DNA from: CAVRTM01 sp963696105
Lineage (GTDB): Bacteria; Actinomycetota; Actinomycetes; Actinomycetales; Dermatophilaceae
Length of the DNA: 64,000 nt
Assembly (NCBI GenBank): GCA_963696105.1
Contig: CAVOIP010000004.1
Location: 496,001-560,000 of the forward strand
Direction of reading: 5' to 3'
Positions within the stretch are counted from its first letter, which is position 1; each line of letters opens with the position of its first letter. The notes under the pieces were generated by a model. The model saw only the letters and a list, made by a program, of their open reading frames with translations, made no database searches and was not told where the DNA came from. Below are positions 45,103-54,435 of this stretch, in pieces. The translations under genes were made by a program, and so were the position numbers.

Positions 45103-46549
45103 TCATGGGCGGCCTCCTCGAGCTGCGGCCGTCTGCTGCTCGGCGAGACGCTGCTCCGCCGCCACGTCCAGGTGGCGCGTCAGCAGCCAGTACAGGCCCG
45201 CCGACCACGGGCAGGCCGATGAACATGGAGATGTCTGCTCCCTGCATGGCCTTGGCCACGGGGCCGACGAAGAGCGTGCCGGCGGAGAAGAAGGGGACCA
45301 TGACGATGAAGCCGACGAGGTAGGAGATGATGCCCGGCCCAGCCCCACCGTCCGTAGATGCCGTTCGGCTCGAAGATCTCGGCGATCGCGTAGTGGCCCT
45401 TGCGGACGATGAAGTAGTCGGTCAGGTTGACGGCCGTCCACGGGATGAAGAAGTACAGCACCAGCAGCAGGAAGTTGCTGAAGTTGGCGAGGAAGTTCTC
45501 GGAGGCGAGGTTGGCCCCGACCAGCGAGATCAGCGCGGTGACGCCGATGGTGACGATCCGCAGCGTCAGGGTCGGCCGGATGCGTCGCAGGCTGTCGACC
45601 GAGGAGATCAGCGTCAGCGAGCCGCCGTACATGTTCAGCGCGGTGACCGAGACCAGCCCGATGGCGGCGATGACGAGGGCGATCGCGCCGAACCCGGGGA
45701 ACAGGCCGTCGGCGGTGGCCTTGATGGAGGTGATCGTGTCGAAGTTCTTGCCGGCGGCGGCGGCGATGCACGAGCCCGAGCAGCATCACCCAGATGCCCG
45801 CCGAGCGCACTGCCCCAGAACGTCCACTGGAACGTACGGCGCGCGGGCACGTCGGCGGGCAGGTATCGGGAGTAGTCCGACACGTAGATGGCCCAGGAGA
45901 TCTGGTATCCGGCGGCGACACCCGAGCTGGGCCAGGAACGGCACGACGTGGAAGTGGCCGAGGTCGTAGGAGCCGGGCGGCAGGCGACAGGTGGGTGAAC
46001 GTCGCGACGGTGAGCAGGGCGAGCATCGACGATCGTCAGGTAGGTCAGGTAGCGCTCGAAGCGCGTGGATCAGGTCGTAGCCGACGAGGGCGATGAGCAC
46101 GGCGATCGACGGTCACCACGACAGTACCAGAAGGTCTTGGACCCCGTCGTGCCGGCGTCCGCGACGGCGTCACCGGCGAGGATCGTGTTGAAGATGTTGA
46201 AGCCGGCGTACTGGATGTAGGCGAACAGCCAGACCAGGAGCGCGCCGACGTAGCCGAACTGCGGTCGGGACTGGATCATCTGCGGCAGCCCGAGCTGCGG
46301 GCCCTGCGAGGAGTGGGCCGCCATGAACAGGGTCCCGACGAACACGCCGACGGCGATCGCGATCCAGGACCAGATGAGGTTGCCGCCCGTGGTGATGCTG
46401 ATCAGGCCGACGGCCAGCGTGGCGATCTGGGCGTTGCTCATGAACCACAGCGGCCCGATGTGCGAGACCTTGCCGTGCCGTTCGTCCAGCGGGACGTAGT
46501 CGATCGAACGGACTTCGAGGCCGCGGCCCTGCTGGTTGCCTGTCGTCAC
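45103..46549 (-). pseudogene. NCS1-family nucleobase/allantoin-type permease, about ten frameshifts
   Basis: Reconstruction gives a 12-helix NCS1 (cytosine-purines, uracil, thiamine, allantoin) permease of about 478 residues. It starts VTTGNQQGRGLEVRSIDYVP; the substrate-site region is GPLWFMSNAQIATLAVGLIS and AHSSQGPQLGLPQMIQSRPQFG; later blocks are YVSDYSRYLP and FFIPWTAVNLTDYF. I locate ten one-base insertions, near 46125, 46107, 46062, 46028, 45986, 45921, 45798, 45776, 45335 and 45197. The count fits the frame difference between GTG 46549 and stop 45103. It belongs with the hydrolase gene downstream, importing that enzyme's substrate. Confidence 0.82.
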
Positions 46550-46740
46550 TGCTCATCGGGTTCTCCTTGCCGGGCCGACAGGCCGGCCAGCTGTACGGGT
46601 CGCCACATCACGGTCAGTGTGGCGCGATCGGTCGATCCGGCGAGCGGCGCGCGGCAGGGCAGGGACCTTGTGCTCTGGATCTCCGTCGCGGTGCGTCGCA
46701 GAGTCGGACGCGCAGGGGCGGCAACGGCACCGGAGGACTG

Positions 46741-47649
46741 ATGGACGCTGCAGCGGACTTGCCGGTGGTCGTCGGTTACGACGGCTCCGCCCGGAGCGTG
46801 GCCGCGGTCGACTGGGCCGCTGCGCACGCCCGGCACCACGGCGCAAGGCTCGCGGTCCTGTACGCCCGCGACTACCCCGGGTACCCCGCCGAAGCGGTGG
46901 GCCGGGCGCCGGCGCCACCCGGCGGGCGCCCTGGTGCCGAGGCGACCAAGACCGCCGACGAGGGAGCGGACCGGGCGCGGGCCCGGGCCCCTGGGCTCGA
47001 GGTCAGCGGGGAGCCGGTGTTCGACGGCCCGTCCTCGGCGTTGGTCGAGGCCTCCGCCGGGGCGCAGCTGCTGGTCCTGGGCGACCGTGGCCTCGGCGCG
47101 CTGCCCGGGTTCCTGCTGGGGTCCGTAGCCCGCACGGTGTCGCACCCACGCGCACTGCCCGGTGGTCGTCGTCCGCGAGGGGAACGTCGTGCGGCCCGGC
47201 CCGGAGCTGCCGGTGGTGGCCGGGGTGGACGACTCCGAGGCCGCCGCGGCGGCGCTGCGGTTCGCGGCGGACCTGGCCGGGCGAGTACGACGCGCCGCTG
47301 GTCGTCCTGTCCACCTGGCGCGCGCCGGCGAAGCCGCCCTGGGGCGCGCGGGAGCCGGCTGCCGGCAGCGCGCGAGGCGGTCCGGCAGCAGGCCACCGAG
47401 GACGTGGTCCGTGGCCTGGTCGAGCGGCTGCGCGGCGAGCACCCACGGTTGAGGATCGACGCGAGCGTCCGCGAGGGACCGGCCGCCGGCGTGCTGGCCG
47501 AGGCCTCCCGTGCAGCCGGGGCGGTCGTCGTGGGCTCCCGCGGCCGTGGTGGGTTCCGTGGCCTCCTGCTCGGTTCGACCAGCCACGACCTGCTCCACTC
47601 GGCGTCGTGCCCCGTGGTCGTGCACCGCCCGACCGCGGCCGGGCGCTGA
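46741..47649 (+). pseudogene. Tandem universal stress protein, three frameshifts
   Basis: Two consecutive Usp domains (about 302 residues in total after correction). Domain 1 begins PVVVGYDGSARSVAAVDWAA and ends LVLGDRGLGALPGFLLGSVA; domain 2 begins PVVAGVDDSEAAAAALRFAA and ends VVVGSRGRGGFRGLLLGSTS, the ATP-binding G-x2-G-x9-G-S pattern. Such proteins bind ATP and act in dormancy or stress responses. The frame breaks at about 47144, 47280 and 47357. Deleting one base at each restores a continuous protein, and because there are three, start and stop share a frame. Confidence 0.87.
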
Positions 47650-47681
47650 GCCGGCTGCCCGGCGTTCCCGTCGCAGCCCGG

Positions 47682-48467
47682 TCAGTCGACCCGGGTCAGG
47701 CCGGTGCCCGGGGCCAGCACCCGGACGTCGGTCGGTAGCCCCCGCCGCCGCACCTCGGCCGCGAACCGCCGCGCCGGCGCCCGTCGCCGGGCCTGCCGCT
47801 GCCAGTGGCCGATGACCCCCAGGCTGCCCCAGTGCATGGGTATGGCGACCCGTGGCCGCAGCCGGTCCACGGCCTCCGCGGCCCGCACCGGGTCGAGGTG
47901 GCCGGGCCCGAGCCGTGGGCCCCAGCCCCAGACCGGCAGCAGCGCCAGGTCCAGGGGTGCGCCGAGCCCGCGCATCTGCGGGAACAGGTCGGTGTCGCCG
48001 GCGAAGTAGACCCGGTGTCCCCGCGTCTCCAGGAGGTAGCCCACCGCCTCGGCGGTGGGCCCGAACGGCTCGCGTCTGCCGCTGTGCCGGGCCGGGGTCG
48101 CGGTCACCGTCAGCTCGCCCACCCGATGGACCTCGCCGGCGGCCAGGGGCACGGCGTGGGAGAAGCCGTGCCGCCGGAAGAACCGCTGCGACCCGCGCGG
48201 CACGATGAGGACCGACTGCAGGGCCCAGCCGGCCAGTGAGGGCAGGTCGAGGTGGTCGTGGTGCAGGTGGGAGACCAGCACCACCGTCGGACGCGGCGAC
48301 GGGGGAGCCGGCCGGGTCGCGGTGCGGCGCAGGAACAGCAGGCGGTGGCGCAGCACCGGGTCGGTGAGCACGGTCGCGGCACCGAGGTGGAGCTCGAACG
48401 TCGAGTGGCCGAGGAACCGGACCGCCGTCCCGCCGTGGCGCGGCGCCGCGGCGCGCACGTCGGTCAT
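47682..48467 (-). CDS. MBL-fold metal-dependent hydrolase (UlaG/RomA-like)
   Basis: A 261-residue metallo-beta-lactamase-fold enzyme. The metal ligands are VSHLHHDHLDLPS (about residue 67), the His in ATPARHSGR (about 133), the bridging Asp in VYFAGDTDLFPQM and the final His in IPMHWGSLG. This layout resembles UlaG-type lactonases and NAPE-PLD-like hydrolases. Substrate unknown. ATG at 48467. Convergent with the Usp gene and divergent from GH15. Confidence 0.9.
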   Translation of the reverse strand: MTDVRAAAPRHGGTAVRFLGHSTFELHLGAATVLTDPVLRHRLLFLRRTATRPAPPSPRPTVVLVSHLHHDHLDLPSLAGWALQSVLIVPRGSQRFFRRHGFSHAVPLAAGEVHRVGELTVTATPARHSGRREPFGPTAEAVGYLLETRGHRVYFAGDTDLFPQMRGLGAPLDLALLPVWGWGPRLGPGHLDPVRAAEAVDRLRPRVAIPMHWGSLGVIGHWQRQARRRAPARRFAAEVRRRGLPTDVRVLAPGTGLTRVD

Positions 48468-48658
48468 GGCAGCTCCCGTCGCCGGCGTCCTGCGGGTGCC
48501 TGCCAGCGTGACCGGTCCCCGGGTCGGCGTGGTTCATCCTGCGCGGGTGAGGCTGCCCCGACGGTGCGGGCAGCACGATGACGACGGCACGGGTGCCCGG
48601 ACGCACGTCCCGGGGCCGTCGTGCTCGCGACAGGGGGCGTCCGACAGAAGGGTCGACC

Positions 48659-50524
48659 ATGCCTGACTCCGGCTACCCGCTCATCGCCGACCACGGCCTC
48701 ATCGGCGACCTCCAGACGTCGGCGCTCGTGTCGTCGGACGGTTCGGTCGACTGGTTCTGCGCGCCCCGGTTCGACTCGCCGAGCATCTTCGGCGCGCTGC
48801 TGGACCACGAGCGGGGCGGCCGGTTCCGGATTCGCCCGCGCGCCTCGACCTTCGCCACCACGCAGCTGTACTTCCCCGACACGGCGATCCTGGTCACCCG
48901 CTTCATGACCGAGGAGGGTGTCGGCGAGGTGTCCGACTTCATGCCCGTCGCCGGCGCCGAGGCGACCGACCGGCACCAGCTGGTGAGGATGGTGCGGTGC
49001 GTCCGCGGGCAGATGTCCTTCGAGGTGGAGGTTGCGCCCCGCTTCGACTACGGCCGGGCCGGGCACGAGATGAAGGCGACCGAGGACGGCGCGGTGTTCA
49101 CGAGCGAGGGCATGGCGATGACGCTCCACGTCGTCCGCGGCCCGGACGACGAGCGCCTGGGCTCCGTCGTGGGCAGCGGCAACGACCTCACGGCGACCCT
49201 CACGCTGCAGGCCGGGCAGGTCCGCGGGACGATCCTCGAGACCGGATCTGCCGGGCCTCCCCGCCAGGTCTCGCCGCGCGAGGTGGAGCGGATGTTCGAC
49301 GACACGGCCACGTTCTGGAAGTCGTGGCTGGCGCAGTCGACGTACGCCGGGCGTTGGCGGGAGGCGCTGGAGCGGTCGGCCATCACGCTGAAGCTGATGA
49401 CGTACGCCCCGACCGGCGGCATCGTGGCCGCGCCCACGATGGGCCTGCCGGAGCAGGTCGGCGGCGAGCGCAACTGGGACTACCGGTACACGTGGGTACG
49501 GGACGCCTCGTTCTCGGTGTACGCGCTGCTCGGCATGGGGTTTCACGAGGAGGCTGGGGCCCTGGGCATGTGGCTGCGCGACCGCGTCGCCGAGCGACGG
49601 GGGAGCGACACCGGCCCGCTCAACATCATGTACCGCGTGGACGGCTCCTCCGACCTCAACGAGGAGGTGCTCGAGCACTGGGAGGGCTACCGGGGCTCCT
49701 ACCCGGCGCGCGTCGGCAACGGGGCCGCGGGCCAGCTGCAGCTGGACATCTACGGCGAGGCGATCGACAGCATCTACCTGGGTGACATGCAGGGCCTGCG
49801 GGTGGGGCATCAGGGGTGGCGGGCGATCCGGGACATGCTCGACTGGCTGTGTGACAACTGGGACCAGCCCGAGGAGGGCATCTGGGAGACCCGCGGTGGC
49901 CGCAAGAGCTTCACCTACGGACGGCTGATGAGCTGGGTGGCCCTCGACCGCGGGCTGCGCCTGGCCGCCGAGCGCGGCCGCCCGGCGCCGGTGGAGCGGT
50001 GGACCACGGAGCGAGACCGGATCTACGACCAGATCATGGAGCGCGGCTGGAACACCGAGCGTCAGGCCTTCGTCCAGCAGTACGACGACCGGGTGCTCGA
50101 CTCCTCCCTGCTGCGGATGGCGCGGGTCGGGTTCGTCTCGCCGTACGACCCGATGTGGTCCTCGACACTGGACGCCATGCGGGAGGAGCTCGTCACCGAC
50201 AGCCTCGTCTACCGGTACGACCCGGGCGCCTCACCCGACGGGCTGCGCGGCTCGGAGGGCACGTTCTCGCTGTGCACGTTCGCCTACGTCGACGCACTGG
50301 CCACCGCCGGGCGGCTGGAGGAGGCCCGGCTGACGTTCGAGAAGATGCTCACGTACGCCAACCACGTCGGCCTGTTCGCCGAGGAGATCGGCCTGACCGG
50401 TGAGCAGCTCGGCAACTTCCCCCAGGCGTTCACCCACCTCGCCCTCATCGACGCAGCTCTCAGCCTCGACGCCGCGCTGGACCGGTCGGGCCCGAGGCTG
50501 CCCCGCCCCCGCGACGGCGCCTGA
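48659..50524 (+). CDS. Glycoside hydrolase family 15 protein (trehalase/glucoamylase type)
   Basis: A 621-residue cytoplasmic (no signal peptide) GH15 enzyme. The N-terminal beta-sandwich (about 1-225) contains PLIADHGLIGDLQTSALVSS and DGSVDWFCAPRFDSPSIFGA. The catalytic (alpha/alpha)6 barrel has ERNWDYRYTWVRDASFSVYA and the catalytic glutamates in PEEGIWETRGG and LRGSEGTFSLCTF. The actinobacterial subgroup of this length includes trehalases, so trehalose or an alpha-glucan is the likely substrate. ATG at 48659 has AGAAGGG upstream. The first gene of the plus-strand set with HdeD-like and channel genes. Confidence 0.92.
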   Translation: MPDSGYPLIADHGLIGDLQTSALVSSDGSVDWFCAPRFDSPSIFGALLDHERGGRFRIRPRASTFATTQLYFPDTAILVTRFMTEEGVGEVSDFMPVAGAEATDRHQLVRMVRCVRGQMSFEVEVAPRFDYGRAGHEMKATEDGAVFTSEGMAMTLHVVRGPDDERLGSVVGSGNDLTATLTLQAGQVRGTILETGSAGPPRQVSPREVERMFDDTATFWKSWLAQSTYAGRWREALERSAITLKLMTYAPTGGIVAAPTMGLPEQVGGERNWDYRYTWVRDASFSVYALLGMGFHEEAGALGMWLRDRVAERRGSDTGPLNIMYRVDGSSDLNEEVLEHWEGYRGSYPARVGNGAAGQLQLDIYGEAIDSIYLGDMQGLRVGHQGWRAIRDMLDWLCDNWDQPEEGIWETRGGRKSFTYGRLMSWVALDRGLRLAAERGRPAPVERWTTERDRIYDQIMERGWNTERQAFVQQYDDRVLDSSLLRMARVGFVSPYDPMWSSTLDAMREELVTDSLVYRYDPGASPDGLRGSEGTFSLCTFAYVDALATAGRLEEARLTFEKMLTYANHVGLFAEEIGLTGEQLGNFPQAFTHLALIDAALSLDAALDRSGPRLPRPRDGA

Positions 50525-50569
50525 CGTCGTACGACGGGCGGCACCCGCCCAACCGAGGAGGCACACGTC

Positions 50570-51427
50570 ATGTCCCAGAACGTCGTCGGGTCGCGTCAGC
50601 CGCCGCTGCTCGACCAGATGGCCAGGCAGGTGAGCCGTTGGTGGTGGGTGCCGCTCGTGGCGGGGTTGCTCTCGATCGTGCTGGGCCTGGCCATCCTCGG
50701 CAGCCCCTGGACGGTCAAGGCGCTCGTCGTGGTCACCGGGCTGCTGTTCGTCATCCACGGCGTGTCACTGGTGCTCAGCCCGGCGTACGCCGGGCACTCC
50801 CGGGGAGAGCAGGCGCTCGCCGGGACCATCGCGGTCATCGCAGGCATCGTCCTGCTGGCGTGGCCGGGCCCGACGTTGCTGCTGCTCGCGGTGTTCGCCG
50901 GCGCCTGGCTCGCGGTCTCCGGTGGCTTCAACATCGTCACCTCCATCGCCCACCGGCACACCCTCCCGTACTGGGGCCTGACCACCGCCGTCGGCGTCAT
51001 CGAGCTGCTGCTGGGCCTGTGGGCGATGCGCCGGCCGGAGGTGACGCTCAGCATCGTGGTCGTCGCCATCGGCCTGTGGGCCGTGATCACCGGGGTCCTC
51101 TACTGCGTGCTGGCCTTCGAGGTCCGCCGCATCGCCCGCGCCGTCACGGCTGCGGCCGGGCCTGCCGGCGGCGCGGCCGCCGGTGCCGTCCCCGCCGTCG
51201 GGGGACTGGACCCAGCGCTGGAACGGATCGACCGGCTGTACGCCGAGGGGCACCTCAGCGAGGCCGACCACGCCCGGCTGACCGAAGCCCTGCGGTCGCC
51301 GGGTCCGGCCGTGCCGTCGATGTCGTCCGGGCCGGTCCCGGCGTCGTCGTCGGGGTCGGTCCCGGCGTCCGGGGCGGCACCGGCGTCCCCGTCGACGCCG
51401 CGGTCCGCGCCTCCGCGAAGCGCCTGA
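50570..51427 (+). CDS. HdeD-like DUF308 membrane protein with C-terminal SHOCT-like motif
   Basis: A 285-residue protein. Six membrane helices in two DUF308 triplets (about residues 22-185; WWWVPLVAGLLSIVLGLAIL, then YWGLTTAVGVIELLLGLWAM) correspond to HdeD, an acid-stress membrane protein in enterics. A short SHOCT-like helical motif follows (LDPALERIDRLYAEGHLSEA), then a Ser/Pro/Ala tail. It starts 45 bases after GH15 (ATG 50570, GAGGAGGC upstream) and is followed 15 bases later by the channel gene. Confidence 0.88.
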   Translation: MSQNVVGSRQPPLLDQMARQVSRWWWVPLVAGLLSIVLGLAILGSPWTVKALVVVTGLLFVIHGVSLVLSPAYAGHSRGEQALAGTIAVIAGIVLLAWPGPTLLLLAVFAGAWLAVSGGFNIVTSIAHRHTLPYWGLTTAVGVIELLLGLWAMRRPEVTLSIVVVAIGLWAVITGVLYCVLAFEVRRIARAVTAAAGPAGGAAAGAVPAVGGLDPALERIDRLYAEGHLSEADHARLTEALRSPGPAVPSMSSGPVPASSSGSVPASGAAPASPSTPRSAPPRSA

Positions 51428-51441
51428 GACGCCGGTCGCCG

Positions 51442-52065
51442 GTGCTGCGCGGTCGCAACCAGGGGCCCACCGCGGCGGCGCGGCGCCTCGCCCGGCGGCC
51501 GCTGGTGCACGCCCTCGCGCGGTCGACCCTCGCGTGCGTCGGGCTGGTGGTGTGCTACTACGCCCTGCCGCTACGGCCGCAGAACCCCGTCGCGTACCTC
51601 TGGCTCGGTGGCGGGCTGGTCGTCGTCACGGTGCTGCTCCTGTGGCAGGTGCGACACGTCATGAGCTCTGCGTATCCGAGGCTGCGGGCCGTGGAGGCAG
51701 TCGCCACGACCTTGCCCCTCTTCCTGCTGGTGTTCGCCGCGACGCACTACCTGCTGGAGGAGAACCATCCCGGCAGCTACTCCGAGACCCTGACGCGCAC
51801 CGACGCCCTGTACTTCGTCATCACCGTCTTCGCGACGGTCGGTTTCGGGGACATCACCCCGGTCAGCGAGACGGCGCGGGTCGTCACGACCGTGCAGATG
51901 CTGGGAGACCTCATCCTGGTCGGCGTCATCGCGCGGGTCCTGCTGGGCGCGGTCCAGGTGGGGCTGCGGCGCAAGCGCGGCGCGGAGGGCGGGGCCACGC
52001 CACCCTCCGTGCACACGGACCCGGCCGAGGGCGACGCCGGGCCGGACGACCCCGCCGGCTGGTGA
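51442..52065 (+). CDS. Two-TM-type potassium channel (TVGFGD filter)
   Basis: A 207-residue ion channel of the Ion_trans_2 class. Two helices near the start (about 28-45 and 52-68), then TLPLFLLVFAATHYLL, and the pore with selectivity filter TVFATVGFGDITPVSE (about 128-143), ending in the inner helix MLGDLILVGVIARVLL. The C-terminal tail is short and disordered. GTG 51442 is the best start; the frame is open upstream inside the HdeD-like gene. It is the second K+ channel of the window. Confidence 0.87.
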   Translation: MLRGRNQGPTAAARRLARRPLVHALARSTLACVGLVVCYYALPLRPQNPVAYLWLGGGLVVVTVLLLWQVRHVMSSAYPRLRAVEAVATTLPLFLLVFAATHYLLEENHPGSYSETLTRTDALYFVITVFATVGFGDITPVSETARVVTTVQMLGDLILVGVIARVLLGAVQVGLRRKRGAEGGATPPSVHTDPAEGDAGPDDPAGW

Positions 52066-52285
52066 GCCGCGCAACCGACCGGTCACGCCCGGAACCGCCG
52101 CGGCGGGGCGGCGGTCGGCGTGGTGCGACGACGCTCTCCGACCCGGGGTGCCCACGTGTCGGGGCGACACGACCGCCGGCCACGTCGCGGCGCTGCACCG
52201 CTGGGGGTCCCCGGCATGCCAGGTGCGCATGACCCTTGGCAGGTCATGCGCACCCGTGGATGCCGGGAGCCGGCTCTTTGTGGCG

Positions 52286-52423
52286 TCAGTCGCGGATGCA
52301 GCCGCGGCGGTCGTCCCGCCGGTCCTCACGGCGGTCGCGGCGACGGTTCACCCCGTGGGCGACGACGACGGCCCCGCCAACGGCGGCGGCAGTCCGGCGC
52401 CTGCGTCGTGCTGCCAGTGGCAT
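52286..52423 (-). CDS. Tiny Arg-rich protein paired with DUF6325
   Basis: A 45-residue very basic protein (MPLAARRRRRTAAAVGGAVVV, then an arginine/aspartate-rich tail). A short hydrophobic segment is flanked by arginines. ATG at 52423 sits one base after the DUF6325 stop, with GGAAGGAG ideally placed inside the end of the DUF6325 gene, so the two are translationally linked. Small basic partners downstream of DUF6325 genes appear familiar, which supports it being real; function unknown. Confidence 0.65.
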   Translation of the reverse strand: MPLAARRRRRTAAAVGGAVVVAHGVNRRRDRREDRRDDRRGCIRD

Positions 52424-52424
52424 G

Positions 52425-52898
52425 TCAGGCTCCTTCCTTGTCTTGTTCGAGCACCCCGGCTTCAGCGTCGGCCTCGACGGCGGCGATGAGGGCCTGGGTC
52501 GGAATGCGGCCGCTGGCCACGAGCTGGCCACCGACCTTGCGGATCGCGGCCCCGAACGGAGCCGCCCACTGGTTCTCCCAGACGAGCACCGCGGCGGAGT
52601 GCCCGGGCTCGATCGTCTCCGCGAGGTCCATGACGTCCTGCTCCGAGAGCACCATGGCCAGGTCTGCCTCGGCCGTGCGCACCGCCCCGAGCTCGCTCGC
52701 GTCGAGGTCGGAGATCTCCGCCGTCTCGAGGGCGCCCTCGTCGGTCTTCCTCAGGAACACCATGTCGAGCACTCTGACGAGGTCACGGTTGACCAGGTCC
52801 TCCAGATAAGGCGCGAGCTGGCCCTTGCCGAAGTCGGGTCCGGGGAACTCCACGACGAGCCAGTCCACCGGCCCCAGTTGATCCACTGTGTCAGCCAT
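52425..52898 (-). CDS. DUF6325 family protein
   Basis: A 157-residue acidic protein beginning with the family pattern GPVDWLVVEFPGPDFGKGQL, then LEDLVNRDLVRVLDMVFLRK and VLVWENQWAAPFGAAIRKVG. The second half has a small hydrophobic helical part but no true membrane segment. Function unknown; related genes lie near other stress and envelope genes in Actinobacteria. ATG at 52898, with GGAGG upstream. Confidence 0.85.
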   Translation of the reverse strand: MADTVDQLGPVDWLVVEFPGPDFGKGQLAPYLEDLVNRDLVRVLDMVFLRKTDEGALETAEISDLDASELGAVRTAEADLAMVLSEQDVMDLAETIEPGHSAAVLVWENQWAAPFGAAIRKVGGQLVASGRIPTQALIAAVEADAEAGVLEQDKEGA

Positions 52899-53210
52899 GC
52901 TGAGGACCTCCGTCTTGGTTGTTGGGTTGCGCCTGAGGCGGTGCGACTGATCGTCCCGGCTCCGGTCGCCCCACCATGCGCCGCGATGCCGCGCTACGCC
53001 TCATCCGCGCCGGGTGACTCCGCGTCATCCGCTCGCCGGGGCTGACTGCGGGAGGCCCGTGCCCATGCGGTGGGTGCACCGTGACGGGTCCTGGCGTCGT
53101 CGACGCGACCGGCCGGGACCGGTCATCGGGACCCACGGCGAGCACGACGACGTGCGCACGGGCAGGCCGTGCGCACGTCGGTCGGGAGAGTGGGGAGCCT
53201 GGACCGGAGC
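52899..53210. promoter_or_regulatory. Gap upstream of DUF6325
   Basis: This 312-base stretch lies between two minus-strand genes, DUF1269 (upstream) and DUF6325 (downstream). It should contain the DUF6325 promoter. I see no RNA gene, clear hairpin or ORF with convincing codon use in it. Confidence 0.35.
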
Positions 53211-53735
53211 TCAGACCGTCGCAGGGGCCGAGTCCTGGGACTGGGCTGCGCTCTGGCCGTGCAGGGCGTCCTGCAGCTCCTTCTCGGCGTCCTTGGACAG
53301 CGAGGACTTGAGCACGGTGCCGCCGAACGGCGCCATCGCCTCGACCGCCTTGTCAGGCGTCGCGTGCTCCACGACGAGGAACAGCGCGGACGTCCCGGGC
53401 TGGACCATGTCCTTGACCTGCTGCTCGAACTGCTTGTCGATGCCCACCTTCTCGACCTTGCCCATCAGCGCGCCGAGGCCGGCGCCGATGGCCATGCCGA
53501 AGACCGGGACGAAGAAGAGCACCCCGAAGAGCAGCCCCCAGAACATTCCCCACGTGGTGCCCCCGGCCACGGGGTGGTGGCTGGTCGTGACGTGGTACTT
53601 GCCCTTGACGTCCCTGCGGATCACGGCGATGGCATCGGGCTGGATGATCAGCTCGCCGGCCAGCTCCTCCGCCTTGTCGCCCGCTGCGGCGGCCGTGTTC
53701 TCGTCCGGGTAACCGATCGCGATCAACGTGCTCAT
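53211..53735 (-). CDS. DUF1269 membrane-associated protein
   Basis: A 174-residue protein of the DUF1269 family. An N-terminal alpha/beta part begins MSTLIAIGYPDENTAAAAGD, and a glycine-rich hydrophobic hairpin occupies the middle (WGLLFGVLFFVPVFGMAIGA, about 73-95). A C-terminal helical part follows (VEHATPDKAVEAMAPFGGTV). Often seen with stress proteins and ion homeostasis genes; function unknown. ATG at 53735, with GAGGAGC upstream. Confidence 0.87.
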   Translation of the reverse strand: MSTLIAIGYPDENTAAAAGDKAEELAGELIIQPDAIAVIRRDVKGKYHVTTSHHPVAGGTTWGMFWGLLFGVLFFVPVFGMAIGAGLGALMGKVEKVGIDKQFEQQVKDMVQPGTSALFLVVEHATPDKAVEAMAPFGGTVLKSSLSKDAEKELQDALHGQSAAQSQDSAPATV

Positions 53736-53888
53736 GGTGCTCCTCCGGCTCGGGGGAACGAGTCCGTTGCCCGTCCCTGGTGCCATGCCACCGCGCTGCG
53801 GCGCCGCCTGCGTCACCCCGGCAGGGTGATCTCATGCGGCCCACGGCGCGGGACCGTGCAGCAAGGCTGCCGCAGAAGGGAGCACGTC

Positions 53889-54293
53889 ATGACCGACCTC
53901 CGGGCCGAACGTACGAGATGGGCGGGCTGGGTCGTCCTCGCCGCGCTCACCCTGGTGATCGTGGGGGCGGTGCAGGTCGTGCAGGCGCTCGTCGCCTTCT
54001 TCAAGCCGAGCTACTACTACGTGCCCGCCAGTGCGCTGGCCGTCCGGCTGAACTACAGCACCTGGGGCTGGCTGCAGCTGCTGATGGGGATCCTGATGGT
54101 CGCCGCCGGCTACGGGCTGTTGGCGGGGCGGCCCTGGGCGCGGCTGACCACCATCGTCCTCGCGGGGCTGAGCGCCATCGTCAACATGACCTTCGTCGCC
54201 GCCTACCCCTGGTGGGCGCTCACGCTCGTCGCCCTCGACGTCGTGATCATCTATGCGGTCAGCGTCCACGGTGCGGAGGCGCGCGCGTTCTGA
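53889..54293 (+). CDS. DUF7144-type four-helix membrane protein, copy 1
   Basis: A 134-residue membrane protein with four helices (about 12-34, 58-76, 84-104, 108-126). The recognisable blocks are TRWAGWVVLAALTLVIVGAV, STWGWLQLLMGILMVAAGYG and ALTLVALDVVIIYAVSVHG. The next gene encodes a clear paralogue with a longer N-terminus. Function unknown. ATG at 53889, with AAGGGAGC upstream; divergent from DUF1269. Confidence 0.82.
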   Translation: MTDLRAERTRWAGWVVLAALTLVIVGAVQVVQALVAFFKPSYYYVPASALAVRLNYSTWGWLQLLMGILMVAAGYGLLAGRPWARLTTIVLAGLSAIVNMTFVAAYPWWALTLVALDVVIIYAVSVHGAEARAF

Positions 54294-54435
54294 CCGGTCC
54301 GTCCCTGCGTCGGCGACGATCATCCGTGCCGTGTGATGCCGCACGGCTACGCCGCCGCGAGCGTGGGTGGTGCCCGGACACCGGGCGCAGCGGCGACATC
54401 CCCGTCGCCCCTGTCGGAATACCTGGAGACTCGCC

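Noticed and set aside
46546..48660. A 704-codon minus-strand frame opposite the Usp gene and in another frame of the MBL gene
   Set aside because: Arg/Pro/Gly-rich shadow frame without domains; Usp and MBL proteins are recognisable.
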